Shown one piece after another: positions 27,460-36,721 of a stretch of DNA of 64,000 nt. The DNA comes from Leeuwenhoekiella marinoflava DSM 3653 (GTDB lineage: Bacteria > Bacteroidota > Bacteroidia > Flavobacteriales > Flavobacteriaceae). Both the position numbers and the translations under genes were made by a program. The DNA is taken from NCBI RefSeq assembly GCF_900129005.1, contig NZ_FQUN01000022.1:1-64000 (forward strand), read 5' to 3'. The notes beneath the pieces are model-generated. The model did no database searches and was not told the origin of the DNA. It was given only the letters and a program-made list of their open reading frames with translations. Positions within the stretch are counted from its first letter, which is position 1, and each line of letters begins with the position of its first letter.

Positions 27460-28592
27460 CGGCGTGGTTTTACCAAAATATTAGCTATAAAGATAAGCAT
27501 TTGTGTGCTCACTAAAAATGGTTCTAGTACGAGTAGATAAGGGATTAGCTCTTTTTCCTGAAGTTTTAGTGCGGCTTTTGAAGTGATTAAGCATACTGCC
27601 AGTTCCCGAAAAAGAAACAGAGAAAGAGCCAAAACATATTGCTGATTGAAAAGAACTAAAATTAGAAATAAGAAAAAGAATAAAAATTGACTGACATAGA
27701 AAGCACCCAGCTGCAGTTGGTGTTTCAGCTTATAATGATGCGAGACACCGGTATGCCTTCTTTTTTGATAAAACCATTCTTTCCAGGATTTTTTAGGATT
27801 TGAGATAGTGAAAGAACTTGGATCTGAACAAAGTGCGACATTGGTTTTAGTTGCGTTTTGATTTACAAAAAGATCGTCATCGCCGGGTTTGAGATGTGCG
27901 TGATTTGTAAATCCATTATTTTTTAAGAAAAGTGCTTTAGTATAGGCTAAATTTCTACCAACACCCATATAGGTATTTTTGTTTTTGGCATACGCGAAAT
28001 ATTGCATTGCGGTCAAAAGGGTCTCAAACCGAATAACCTTATTTAACCAAGAATTTGCAATTTTAGAATAACCGCTATAGCCTAAAATGATTTGTTTTTC
28101 ATTAGAAAATTGAGCTGCCATTTCTGAAATCCAATGCTTTGATTGAGGAAGACAATCGGCATCTGTAAAAAGTAAATGTTCGTATTGTGCTTGCTGAATG
28201 CCTTTGGTAATTCCGGCTTTTTTTCCGGTTTCCGGTTTGAGGTCAACTATTTTAATTGAAGAATTCTGAGCAGTAAAACCTTGCATAATTTGCAATGTCT
28301 GATCTTCAGAATGATCATTGATCAGAATAATTTGGAATTGTGGATAGTCTTGCGTTAGAAGTTTCGGTATTAATACGAGAAGGTTTTTTTCCTCATTTTT
28401 AGCGCAAACTAAAACAGAAACCCCTTTATTATTCGTTCTTCCGCTTTGCGAAATAGTAGAAAAACTAAATCTGGAAATATACGTGTAAAACCCGCAGTTT
28501 ATAAGTGTTATAATTATAAAACAGTAAAGCAGAAACGGGAAGAACGCGATCAATTTATAGGGATTAAGAAGCTTTTTCTGTGGAGCAATCAC
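27450..28592 (-). CDS. family 2 glycosyltransferase, membrane-bound
   Basis: The 380-residue protein has an N-terminal membrane helix (about 12-32), a GT2 domain (VSVLVCAKNEEKNLLVLIPK, ILINDHSEDQTL, LLFTDADCLPQSKHW with the DxD-like metal site, and QKRRHTGVSHHYK in place of the QxxRW motif) and C-terminal helices (about 285-370). It transfers a sugar from a nucleotide donor to an acceptor at the inner face of the cytoplasmic membrane. Its start overlaps the end of a small Cys-rich membrane protein gene by 29 bp and its end overlaps the ECF sigma gene by 10 bp, forming one operon. Confidence 0.88.
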   Translation of the reverse strand: MIAPQKKLLNPYKLIAFFPFLLYCFIIITLINCGFYTYISRFSFSTISQSGRTNNKGVSVLVCAKNEEKNLLVLIPKLLTQDYPQFQIILINDHSEDQTLQIMQGFTAQNSSIKIVDLKPETGKKAGITKGIQQAQYEHLLFTDADCLPQSKHWISEMAAQFSNEKQIILGYSGYSKIANSWLNKVIRFETLLTAMQYFAYAKNKNTYMGVGRNLAYTKALFLKNNGFTNHAHLKPGDDDLFVNQNATKTNVALCSDPSSFTISNPKKSWKEWFYQKRRHTGVSHHYKLKHQLQLGAFYVSQFLFFFLFLILVLFNQQYVLALSLFLFRELAVCLITSKAALKLQEKELIPYLLVLEPFLVSTQMLIFIANILVKPRRWN

Positions 28593-28767
28593 CTATTTCG
28601 TCAGGCATTTTACCACACATACCACAAGCTTCTCCAGACTTATTCAGGTAAGGGTTTTGACTTGCGCAAGTACCGGCAAATTTGCCGTCTTTTTTAGCCC
28701 ATATTTTTATAGCAATTCCTGCAAATGCAAGGCCTAAAAGTACAAGGGTGATAAGAAGTAGTTTCAT
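28564..28767 (-). CDS. small Cys-rich membrane-anchored protein
   Basis: The protein of 67 residues starts at the ATG at 28767 (MKLLLITLVLLGLAFAGIAI), one N-terminal membrane helix, followed by a soluble tail with four Cys (GTCASQNPYLN, ACGMCGKMP, GDCST). A start at 28815 is ruled out because a good promoter (TATCTTTG) lies between the two. The Cys pattern suggests a metal or disulfide site, but I know no function. Its end overlaps the glycosyltransferase start by 29 bp. Confidence 0.7.
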   Translation of the reverse strand: MKLLLITLVLLGLAFAGIAIKIWAKKDGKFAGTCASQNPYLNKSGEACGMCGKMPDEIGDCSTEKAS

Positions 28768-28784
28768 AAGGTTTAATTCTAATG

Positions 28785-28815
28785 CAAAGATACAAAATGA
28801 GCGGGTTAAGCCCAA
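28785..28815 (-). promoter_or_regulatory. Bacteroidota-type promoter for the Cys-rich protein/GT2/sigma operon
   Basis: On the minus strand a perfect -7 box TATCTTTG (28785-28792) is preceded by a TTG -33 element (28813-28815) at 20-bp spacing. It is 17 bp before the ATG at 28767 and helps fix that start. Confidence 0.65.
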
Positions 28816-28942
28816 GGTTTACCAATAGTCGTAATACGTTAATTTTTATAACACTGTTTAACTAAAAATTATTAAACGATAAGTTAGACCAGTTGCTAAT
28901 CTTCATACATTAGCTCTTCAATAACCATTAAAACAATCAGTT

Positions 28943-29581
28943 ATGAATACGTATAAATTAAGTTTTGCAGTTGTTATGGGAGCTTTGATGTTAGTCTCTT
29001 GTAATGATGATAAAAAGAAAGAAGACCAGATAAAATTAGAAGCTCAGGAGACTGAAATGGCCGAAGCTAATAAAGCGGAGCAGGAGCTGAAAGATGCTCA
29101 AATGAAAGAAGAGCAAATGAAAGAGGAAGCGAGATCTAACAGTATTGCTTCTAAAGCAATGGCAGCTGATGAGTTGGATACGCTGGTAATAGCATTAAAT
29201 GCTGCTGGTTTATCTGAGATGCTAATGGCAGAAGGGGAATACACAGTTTTTGCCCCTACTGATCACGCGTTTTCTGAATTAAAAAAAGGAATGCTTGAAG
29301 ATTTAACCAAACCTGAAAATAAAGAGATGTTAGTAGGTGTGCTTCAATACCACGTTGTTCCAGGAATTATGCGTTCTGAAGATTTAGGAAAGGCGATTGA
29401 TGAAGGTAAAGGCAAAGCTACTTTGACTACTGTTAAAGGTGATGAGTTAACCATTATGCGTGATGGAGATCAGATCGTTATTAAAGATGGAAAAGGAAGA
29501 AAAACTCAAATTGTTTTGGGTAATATAGATGCTTCAAACGGAATTATTCACGAAGTTGATCGTGTTTTGTTAGCTAAATAA
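28943..29581 (+). CDS. fasciclin-domain lipoprotein
   Basis: The 212-residue lipoprotein has a lipobox (MLVSC, Cys at 20), then a charged coiled-coil rich in Glu, Lys and Met (about 27-70), then one FAS1 domain (ALNAAGLSEMLMAEGEYTVF, APTDHAFSEL, LQYHVVPGIM, GNIDASNGIIHEVDRVLL). FAS1 domains mediate adhesion. Prokaryotic ones are surface or periplasmic proteins of mostly unknown role. It stands alone and ends at a strong terminator. Confidence 0.9.
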   Translation: MNTYKLSFAVVMGALMLVSCNDDKKKEDQIKLEAQETEMAEANKAEQELKDAQMKEEQMKEEARSNSIASKAMAADELDTLVIALNAAGLSEMLMAEGEYTVFAPTDHAFSELKKGMLEDLTKPENKEMLVGVLQYHVVPGIMRSEDLGKAIDEGKGKATLTTVKGDELTIMRDGDQIVIKDGKGRKTQIVLGNIDASNGIIHEVDRVLLAK

Positions 29582-29602
29582 TCCAAATTCTTATAGATAT
29601 AG

Positions 29603-29638
29603 AAAATCCGCTTAACCTTGAATTAAGCGGATTTTTTT
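29603..29638 (+). terminator. rho-independent terminator after the fasciclin gene
   Basis: A 13-bp perfect stem (aaaatccgcttaa / ttaagcggatttt) with a 7-nt loop is followed by a T run. It lies 22 bp after the stop codon, between convergent genes. Confidence 0.9.
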
Positions 29639-29659
29639 ATGTCCATTTATAACCAGCTT

Positions 29660-30679
29660 TTAGTGTTCTATAATATTCACTTCAGGCTGAATGGTTATAT
29701 TAAAAAGTAGTTTTACTTCTTGCTGTATGTGCATCGCTAAGTCCCAGATTTCTGCTCCCGTAGCGTTATCATAATTTACGAGAACAAGCGCTTGCTTGCT
29801 GTGCACACCGGCATCGCCAAAACGTTTTCCTTTAAAACCGGCTTGCTCGATGAGCCATCCCGCAGGAACTTTGATAAATTCATCACTTATCATATAAAAT
29901 GGAATTTCAGGATGTAATTGCTGAAGCTTTAAAAATTCAGTTTTTAGAATAACCGGATTCTTGAAAAAACTTCCGCTATTACCTAATACAGCAGGGTCTG
30001 GTAATTTTGAAGAACGGATTGCGATTACAGCTTCGGCAATATCTTTGATGCCAGGATTTGCAATTGCTTTTTCCTTCAAAATTTCTTGAATAGCACCGTA
30101 TTCCGTATGCAGTTTATGATTTGTTTTACTCAGTTTAAACGTAACTGAGGTAATCACATAAGCATCTTTAGCTTCATTTTTAAAAATGGAATCCCGATAA
30201 CCAAATTTGCACGCACTTAGCGAAAAGGTTTCTTTAGTTAAGGTTTGACGGTGAATCGCACTACAACCGAAAAAAGTATCTTTAAGTTCTACACCATAAG
30301 CACCAATATTTTGTACCGGAGAAGTGCCAACATTTCCTGGAATTAAAGCTAAATTTTCTACTCCGCCATATCCCAGATTTACACAATGCATTACAAAGTC
30401 ATGCCAGTTTTCGCCGGCAGCAACTTTCAGCCAGATATGGTCTGTGTTTTCTTCAACAACCTCAATTCCCTTTGAAGCAATATGAATAACGAGACCGGAT
30501 AGATCTGTTTTTAGCAGCATATTGCTTCCGCCACCTAAAATAAATGGAGTCGCGTCAATACTGCTGCTTAAAGCTTCTTTCAGTTCTTCTTCCGTAGTTA
30601 CCGAAACAAAAGATTCGGCCTTTGCCGAAATGCCAAAAGTATTGTAATCCTTAAGAGAAACATTGTGTTGTAAATTCAT
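29660..30679 (-). CDS. murB: UDP-N-acetylenolpyruvoylglucosamine reductase
   Basis: The 339-residue enzyme has the FAD-binding stretch of MurB (FILGGGSNMLLKTDL), LALIPGNVGTSPVQNIGAYG in the middle and GNSGSFFKNPV with the catalytic Ser near the C-terminal third. It reduces enolpyruvyl-UDP-GlcNAc to UDP-MurNAc with NADPH in the cytoplasm, step two of peptidoglycan synthesis. It is the longer (type I) form. It overlaps the preceding aminotransferase gene by 1 bp, a translationally coupled pair. Confidence 0.96.
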   Translation of the reverse strand: MNLQHNVSLKDYNTFGISAKAESFVSVTTEEELKEALSSSIDATPFILGGGSNMLLKTDLSGLVIHIASKGIEVVEENTDHIWLKVAAGENWHDFVMHCVNLGYGGVENLALIPGNVGTSPVQNIGAYGVELKDTFFGCSAIHRQTLTKETFSLSACKFGYRDSIFKNEAKDAYVITSVTFKLSKTNHKLHTEYGAIQEILKEKAIANPGIKDIAEAVIAIRSSKLPDPAVLGNSGSFFKNPVILKTEFLKLQQLHPEIPFYMISDEFIKVPAGWLIEQAGFKGKRFGDAGVHSKQALVLVNYDNATGAEIWDLAMHIQQEVKLLFNITIQPEVNIIEH

Positions 30680-31869
30680 TAATCTTTGTAAAGACTAAGT
30701 GCTTCTTTTAATAAGGCTACAGCCTCAATAAGATCTTCTTTCTTCAAAACATAGGCGATACGTACTTGGTTAAGACCTTCTCCCGGAGTAGAATAAAAAC
30801 CGGCAGCAGGAGCAACCATTATCGTTTTTTTATTATGCTCAAAAGACTCTAAAAGCCATTGTGCAAAATCATCAGAATTTTTTACTGGTAATTCTGCGAT
30901 ACAATAAAAAGCACCTTTTGGTTTTGCAACGCGTACGCCTGGTATAACCTCAAGACCGGCAACAAGCGTATCTCTACGATCTACATATTCAGAAATAACT
31001 TCGTCAAAATAAGATTGCGGAGTATCTAATGCAGCTTCACTCGCAATCTGAGCCAAAGTAGGAGGGCTTAAACGTGCCTGAGCAAACTTCATAGCCGTAG
31101 CCATTAGTTCTTTGTTGCGGCTCACGATACAACCTATGCGAGCGCCACACATTGAAAAGCGTTTAGAAACCGAATCGATCATTATTGTATGCTCATCAAT
31201 CTCTCGCTGATTCAATACTGAATTGTGTTGCAACCCATCATAAGCAAACTCTCTGTAAACTTCATCTGCAATCAAAAACAAGTCGTGTTTTTTAACCAAT
31301 TCAGAAAGTTGATCGAGCTCTTCTTTACTGTATAGGTAACCTGTAGGATTCCCCGGATTACAAATGATTATCGCTTTGGTTTTTGACGTGATTTGTTTTT
31401 CAAATTCAGAAATAGGAGGCAGCGCAAAACCACTTTCAAAAGAAGAAATTACCGGCTTAACAACCACTCCCGAAGCGGTAGCAAAACCGTTATAATTCGC
31501 ATAAAAAGGTTCCGGTATAATAATCTCATCACCCGGGTCTGTAACGCTACCCATAGCAAACATCAATGCCTCAGAACCACCTGTAGAAATGATAATGTCT
31601 GAAGGTTCAATAGCGATTCCCTGTTTTCCGTAATAGGCAGCTAACTTTTCGCGATAGCTTAAAAAACCAGCGGAATGACTGTATGAAAGCACTTCTATAT
31701 CAGCTTCTTTAACAGCATTTAGTGCGGCTTGAGGTGTTTTTATATCTGGCTGACCAATGTTTAATTGATGTATGGCAACGCCTCTTGCTTCTGCAGCTTC
31801 TGCATAGGGTACTAGCTTGCGAATAGGAGACTGGGGCATCATAAGCCCTTTTTGTGATAATTGCGGCAT
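30679..31869 (-). CDS. PLP-dependent class I/II aminotransferase
   Basis: The 396-residue protein has the fold type I aminotransferase pattern: IIISTGGSEALMFAM, IICNPGNPTGYLYSKEEL, FLIADEVYREFAY and DSVSKRFSMCGARIG with the Schiff-base Lys. Aspartate or aromatic amino acid transamination is likely but the specificity is not resolved. Its stop overlaps the murB start by one base, so they are co-transcribed. Confidence 0.92.
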   Translation of the reverse strand: MPQLSQKGLMMPQSPIRKLVPYAEAAEARGVAIHQLNIGQPDIKTPQAALNAVKEADIEVLSYSHSAGFLSYREKLAAYYGKQGIAIEPSDIIISTGGSEALMFAMGSVTDPGDEIIIPEPFYANYNGFATASGVVVKPVISSFESGFALPPISEFEKQITSKTKAIIICNPGNPTGYLYSKEELDQLSELVKKHDLFLIADEVYREFAYDGLQHNSVLNQREIDEHTIMIDSVSKRFSMCGARIGCIVSRNKELMATAMKFAQARLSPPTLAQIASEAALDTPQSYFDEVISEYVDRRDTLVAGLEVIPGVRVAKPKGAFYCIAELPVKNSDDFAQWLLESFEHNKKTIMVAPAAGFYSTPGEGLNQVRIAYVLKKEDLIEAVALLKEALSLYKD

Positions 31870-31983
31870 GAGTCGATTTATTTAGGCTGCAAAGTTGCGA
31901 ATTATTAGTGAGAAAATAATTTTAAGATTGAATTAGTATTATTGATTTTAAAATGCTAAATTCATAACGGATGAGGTTTAATT

Positions 31984-33342
31984 ATGCGTATTTTTTATTT
32001 TATAGTGGTTTTATTTGGTTTCTTGTCAACTTTTTCGGTTTCAGGTCAAGGTGCTTTTCTTTTGCCTGAAGGTGAAAAAAGCATAAAAATAAAAGCAAAA
32101 ATCGTTAATAACCTTATGATTATTCCTGTTTTGGTCAATGGACTCGAGCTTTCATTTTTGTTAGACACTGGTGTGCGATCTACTATTCTATTTGGGATAG
32201 ACTCAGATTATGAATTAGAATTGAATAATAAATCTACAGTCTGGCTTCGTGGTGCCGGGGATGGCAAACCTTCAAAAGCTATTAAATCTACCCACAATAT
32301 TATCACTATAGGAAGTGCAGCAGCAATCAATCAAACCGTTTATTATATACCAGATAGTAGTCAAAATTTTTCTCCACGATTGGGCTTTCCGGTTCACGGA
32401 ATTATTGGGTATAGTCTATTAAAAGATCTTGGGGTTGAAATGCGATATGATAAAGGATTTGTCAAACTTTATCCTCCGGAAGTTCTTAAAGAAAAAAAGT
32501 GTCGTTCTTGTGTGTCTATTCCTTTTGAGTTGAAAGAAGGAAAGCCTTACGTTAACTTAAATTTAGTAGATAATAAGGAGGAGTTGAAAGCAAAATTATT
32601 ATTGGATTCTGGTAGTGGTGATGCATTGTGGCTTTTTGAAGAAACCCACGAAGGAATACAGGTTTCTGAAAATTCATTTAAAGATCATTTGGGATTGGGA
32701 CTTAACGGAGAAGTTTTAGGCAGTAGATCTCGTATAGAGGAATTGCAGTTAGGTGATTTTGTTTTAAACCAAGTAAATGTGGCTTATCCTGACTCAACTT
32801 CGTTGGAATATTTAAACGGGGTATCCTACAGAAACGGAAGCTTAGGGTCTGAAGTTTTACGCAGATTTACGGTCTATTTAGATTATGACTCTAAAATGCT
32901 TAAACTTAAAAAGAACAAATATTTTGACGACCCGTTTCGGTATAATCGTAGCGGACTCGTTGTAGAACATACAGGCTTTGAATTAGTAGCGGGCTTAGAT
33001 TACCGCATTCAAAAAACAACATCTACTAACGATTACTCCAATAACTCTGGGGAAACTATTTTTCTGGCTACTAATACTGTAGAATTTCCACAATTACAAT
33101 TAAAATCCAATTATGAGATAGCCGCTATAAGAGAGAATTCTCCTGGAACCGAAGCAGGCTTAAGTGTTGGTGATCGCATTGTAAAAGTAAACGGGAGAGA
33201 TGTGACTAAACTTGACTTGAAAGATATTACTAAATACTTTTATAGGGATGAGGGAGAAATTTTACGTCTCCAAGTAGATCGAAAGGGATATGTTTTCAAT
33301 TGCAAATTGAAACTCAGAAAACTACTAAAGAGTCCTGATTAG
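31984..33342 (+). CDS. secreted retropepsin-like aspartyl protease with PDZ domain
   Basis: The 452-residue protein has a signal peptide ending in SGQ, then two retropepsin-like Asp motifs, FLLDTGVRSTI (about 60) and LLLDSGSGDALW (about 206), so both half-sites of an aspartyl protease lie in one chain. A C-terminal PDZ domain follows (YEIAAIRENSPGTEAGLSVG, DRIVKVNGRDVTKL). It should act in the periplasm, with PDZ binding substrate ends. Substrates are unknown. It is a single transcription unit ending in a terminator. Confidence 0.85.
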   Translation: MRIFYFIVVLFGFLSTFSVSGQGAFLLPEGEKSIKIKAKIVNNLMIIPVLVNGLELSFLLDTGVRSTILFGIDSDYELELNNKSTVWLRGAGDGKPSKAIKSTHNIITIGSAAAINQTVYYIPDSSQNFSPRLGFPVHGIIGYSLLKDLGVEMRYDKGFVKLYPPEVLKEKKCRSCVSIPFELKEGKPYVNLNLVDNKEELKAKLLLDSGSGDALWLFEETHEGIQVSENSFKDHLGLGLNGEVLGSRSRIEELQLGDFVLNQVNVAYPDSTSLEYLNGVSYRNGSLGSEVLRRFTVYLDYDSKMLKLKKNKYFDDPFRYNRSGLVVEHTGFELVAGLDYRIQKTTSTNDYSNNSGETIFLATNTVEFPQLQLKSNYEIAAIRENSPGTEAGLSVGDRIVKVNGRDVTKLDLKDITKYFYRDEGEILRLQVDRKGYVFNCKLKLRKLLKSPD

Positions 33343-33375
33343 AATGTTCTTAGTTTTAACTTACTGTGAAACAAA

Positions 33376-33404
33376 AAAAGCGACCAATTTGGTCGCTTTT
33401 AAAT
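33376..33404. terminator. bidirectional terminator
   Basis: An 11-bp perfect stem (aaaagcgacca / tggtcgctttt) with a 3-nt loop and A/T runs on both sides. It separates convergent genes and can serve both. Confidence 0.9.
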
Positions 33405-33424
33405 TTTAAGTCTAATAGGTTTCC

Positions 33425-33811
33425 TTAATTAGATGCGGGTAGTAAAGTACCTTTAATCTTTAGCGTGTAAGGTTCAGCAGAGGCGTTAGTATAAACCGTT
33501 ATGGTTTTACGAATTGGACCCGGTGAACGATTGGTATCATATTTTACTTTAATCACATCGCTTTCTCCCGGAGCGATAGGATCTTTAGGTGGGCTAGGTA
33601 CTGTGCAACCACAAGTTGAGTATGCTTTAGAAATTACTAAAGGAGCGTCACCTGTGTTTGTGAATTTAAATTCGCGGGTACCGTCGCCTCCATGAGCAAC
33701 ATCACCATAATCAATAACGTCTGTCTCGAAAGTAATCGCGGCTTTCTTTTCTTGAGCTTGTAAGCCTAAAGTCATCAGACCTACAGCAAGTATTAAAACG
33801 ATTTTTTTCAT
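33425..33811 (-). CDS. DUF1573 secreted protein
   Basis: The 128-residue protein has a signal peptide ending in LQAQ and a single immunoglobulin-like DUF1573 domain (DVIDYGDVAHGGDGTREFKF, TNTGDAPLVISKAYSTCGCT with the conserved CGC, VIKVKYDTNRSPG, TVYTNA). The family is very common in Bacteroidota and has no known function. The gene has its own promoter (see 33834-33865) and shares a terminator with the convergent gene. Confidence 0.9.
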   Translation of the reverse strand: MKKIVLILAVGLMTLGLQAQEKKAAITFETDVIDYGDVAHGGDGTREFKFTNTGDAPLVISKAYSTCGCTVPSPPKDPIAPGESDVIKVKYDTNRSPGPIRKTITVYTNASAEPYTLKIKGTLLPASN

Positions 33812-33833
33812 AATTCTAAGTGTTAATGAAGCA

Positions 33834-33865
33834 TAAAAGTAAGCCTATTCTGATGTTTGTGCAAA
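33834..33865 (-). promoter_or_regulatory. Bacteroidota-type promoter for the DUF1573 gene
   Basis: On the minus strand TTTG (33862-33865) is followed after 20 bp by TACTTTTA (33834-33841), matching the -33/-7 pattern with one mismatch in the -7 box. It lies 22 bp before the start codon. Confidence 0.5.
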
Positions 33866-33971
33866 AATGTGGCTCATTTTTATGGTTGAGCCTTATTTTT
33901 TAATCTTAATAGCTTCCTTAAAAGTTGTTTTTTTAATGCTTCGGTTCTTTTTAAAATCCTTTGTATATAAG

Positions 33972-33979
33972 TACTTTTG
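33972..33979 (+). promoter_or_regulatory. -7 box upstream of valS
   Basis: TACTTTTG matches TAnnTTTG exactly and lies 29 bp before the valS ATG. A -33 TTTG is not seen at the usual distance. Confidence 0.5.
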
Positions 33980-34008
33980 CACTCTTATAGACAAAAATTA
34001 GACCAAGA

Positions 34009-36642
34009 ATGGCATTAGCTTCAAAATACAGCTCAAAAGATGTTGAGCAAAAGTGGTACGACTACTGGATGGAACATAATTATTTTCATTCAGAACCTAA
34101 TGATAAAGAGCCATATACCATTGTAATACCACCGCCTAATGTGACGGGTATTTTACATATGGGGCATATGCTTAACAATACCATTCAAGATGTTTTGATA
34201 CGTCGTGCACGTTTAAAAGGTCTTAATGCCTGTTGGGTGCCTGGTACAGATCACGCGTCTATCGCTACCGAAGCTAAAGTTGTTGCAAAACTAAAAGCTG
34301 AGGGAATTAATAAGAGTGACCTTACCCGCGAAGAATTCTTAAAGCATGCCTGGGAATGGACTGATAAATACGGCGGGACGATCCTTGACCAACTTAAGAA
34401 GCTAGGAGCTTCTTGTGACTGGGAGCGTTTGCGCTTTACAATGGATGACACCATGTCAGCTAGTGTGATTCAAAGCTTTATCGATCTGTATAATAAAGGC
34501 CTTATTTATCGTGGTCATCGTATGGTAAATTGGGATCCAGAAGCTCAGACAACACTTTCTGACGAAGAGGTGATTCACGAGGAGCGTCAGGGACACCTGT
34601 ATTATTTAAATTATAAATTAGAAAGCAGTGATGAGGTCTTGACTATTGCAACCACAAGACCCGAAACAATATTTGGAGATACTGCTATTTGCATCAATCC
34701 CAATGATGAGCGCTTTGCTCATTTGCGAGGTAAAAAAGCAATTGTACCTATAGTTAACCGTGTTGTTCCTATTATTGAGGATGAGTATGTAGACTTAGAG
34801 TTTGGTACGGGTTGTCTTAAAGTAACACCGGCTCACGATGAGAATGATAAAATGTTGGGAGACAAGCACGGTCTTGATGTGATTGACATCTTCAACGATG
34901 ATGCTTCTCTAAATGAATACGGGTTGCATTATGCGGGTAAAGACCGTTTTGTGGTTCGTGATGAGATCGTAAAAGAACTTAAAGATTCTGGTGCTTTAGT
35001 GAAAACCGAAACACACACCAATAAAGTAGGGACTTCAGAACGAACAAAAGCTGTGATTGAGCCTAAGCTTTCTGATCAGTGGTTTTTAAAGATGAAAGAT
35101 CTTGCAGAACCGGCTATTAAAGCGGTTTTGGAGACTGAAGAAGTAAACCTGTTTCCGAAAAAATTTGACAATACGTACCGTCACTGGATGGAAAACATCA
35201 GAGACTGGAATATTTCGCGTCAACTATGGTGGGGGCAGCAAATACCGGCTTACTATTATGGTAACGGTAAAGAAGATTTTGTTGTTGCTAAAAATAGGGA
35301 AGAGGCTTTAGCTTCCGCGAAAGCGAAAACAGGAAATGATAGCTTAACTGATGCTGATTTGCGTCAGGATGAAGATGCATTGGATACGTGGTTTTCTTCT
35401 TGGTTGTGGCCTATGAGTGTTTTTGATGGAGTCGTGAATCCCGATAATGAAGATTTTAACTATTACTATCCTACCAATGATTTGGTTACAGGTCCAGATA
35501 TTCTGTTTTTCTGGGTTGCGCGTATGATTATGGCTGGATATGAGTATACGGGTGAAAAACCATTTACAAACGTATACCTAACCGGTTTGGTACGTGATGC
35601 AGACCGCCGTAAAATGTCTAAGTCTTTAGGGAATTCGCCAGATGCGATGAAACTTATTGATGATTACGGTGCAGACGGTGTGCGCGTTGGTTTATTATTG
35701 AGTGCAGCTGCCGGAAATGACTTGTTATTTGATGAAGATCTATGTCAGCAGGGTAAAGGTTTTATAAACAAAATCTGGAATGCCTTTAGATTAATCAAAG
35801 GTTGGGAGGTTGATGCTTCCATAGAGCAGCCTGAAGCTAGTATTAAAGGTATAGAGTGGTATACAGAGCGTTTCAAGGAAGCTGGAGTAGAGATTGAAGA
35901 TCATTTCAGTAAGTATCGTATAAGCGATGCTTTAATGACCACATATAAGTTAGTTTGGGATGATTTCTGTAGTTGGTTGCTTGAGGTGGTAAAACCAGAA
36001 TATGCTAAGCCTATTGACAAGAAAACCTATGATGCTGTCATTGAAGCCTTAGAAAATAACCTGCGCATTTTACATCCATTTATTCCTTTTGCTTCGGAAG
36101 AGATTTGGCAGAATATCACCGAGCGTACTCCAGAAGAGGCTTTGATCATTAATGAATGGCCAAAAGTTGAAAAAGGCGATGCCGAAATTTTAGCAGATTT
36201 TGAATTGGCAACTCAGGTGATTACTGGTGTTAGAGCGATTAGAAAAGAAAAGAATATTTCTTTTAAAGATGAGCTGGAGTTATTTGTGATGAATACGGAA
36301 GGTTTTTCTGAACGTTATGATGACATCATTAAAAAGTTGTGTAACCTATCTAAGATTGAAGCAACAGAAACTAGTAAAGATGGAGCACTTTCTTTTAGAG
36401 TAAAGGCTAACGAATATTTTATTCCGTTAACCGGCGCGATAGATATAGATGCTGAAATCGCAAAAATCAGCGAAGAATTAGAATATACAAAAGGCTTTAT
36501 GAATTCGGTTTCTAAAAAGCTCTCTAATGAGCGTTTTGTGAATAATGCTCCGGAGCAGGTTGTTGCTGTAGAAAAACAAAAACAAGCTGATGCTCAGGCA
36601 AAAATTGATGCGCTTGAGAAGCGACTTGCGGCGTTGAAGTAA
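34009..36642 (+). CDS. valS: valine--tRNA ligase
   Basis: The 877-residue class I synthetase charges tRNA-Val. The HIGH-type motif is LHMGHM (about residue 52), preceded by PPPNVTG; the KMSKS motif is DRRKMSKSLGN near 535. The CP1 editing domain (ATTRPETIFGDTAI), anticodon-binding domain and a C-terminal coiled coil (about 815-877, EELEYTKGFMNSVSKKL) are all present. Length is normal. It has its own promoter and terminator. Confidence 0.97.
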   Translation: MALASKYSSKDVEQKWYDYWMEHNYFHSEPNDKEPYTIVIPPPNVTGILHMGHMLNNTIQDVLIRRARLKGLNACWVPGTDHASIATEAKVVAKLKAEGINKSDLTREEFLKHAWEWTDKYGGTILDQLKKLGASCDWERLRFTMDDTMSASVIQSFIDLYNKGLIYRGHRMVNWDPEAQTTLSDEEVIHEERQGHLYYLNYKLESSDEVLTIATTRPETIFGDTAICINPNDERFAHLRGKKAIVPIVNRVVPIIEDEYVDLEFGTGCLKVTPAHDENDKMLGDKHGLDVIDIFNDDASLNEYGLHYAGKDRFVVRDEIVKELKDSGALVKTETHTNKVGTSERTKAVIEPKLSDQWFLKMKDLAEPAIKAVLETEEVNLFPKKFDNTYRHWMENIRDWNISRQLWWGQQIPAYYYGNGKEDFVVAKNREEALASAKAKTGNDSLTDADLRQDEDALDTWFSSWLWPMSVFDGVVNPDNEDFNYYYPTNDLVTGPDILFFWVARMIMAGYEYTGEKPFTNVYLTGLVRDADRRKMSKSLGNSPDAMKLIDDYGADGVRVGLLLSAAAGNDLLFDEDLCQQGKGFINKIWNAFRLIKGWEVDASIEQPEASIKGIEWYTERFKEAGVEIEDHFSKYRISDALMTTYKLVWDDFCSWLLEVVKPEYAKPIDKKTYDAVIEALENNLRILHPFIPFASEEIWQNITERTPEEALIINEWPKVEKGDAEILADFELATQVITGVRAIRKEKNISFKDELELFVMNTEGFSERYDDIIKKLCNLSKIEATETSKDGALSFRVKANEYFIPLTGAIDIDAEIAKISEELEYTKGFMNSVSKKLSNERFVNNAPEQVVAVEKQKQADAQAKIDALEKRLAALK

Positions 36643-36664
36643 TAGTATAATATGAATGCAAAAT

Positions 36665-36706
36665 AAAAAACCCTGAGTCTTGAATCATCAGGGTTTTTTA
36701 TTTTTT
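36665..36706. terminator. bidirectional terminator after valS
   Basis: A 12-bp stem (aaaaaaccctga / tcagggtttttt) with an 11-nt loop, flanked by A and T runs, lies between convergent valS and the acyl-CoA-binding protein gene. Confidence 0.9.
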
Positions 36707-36721
36707 GCTTAACTAAGAAAT

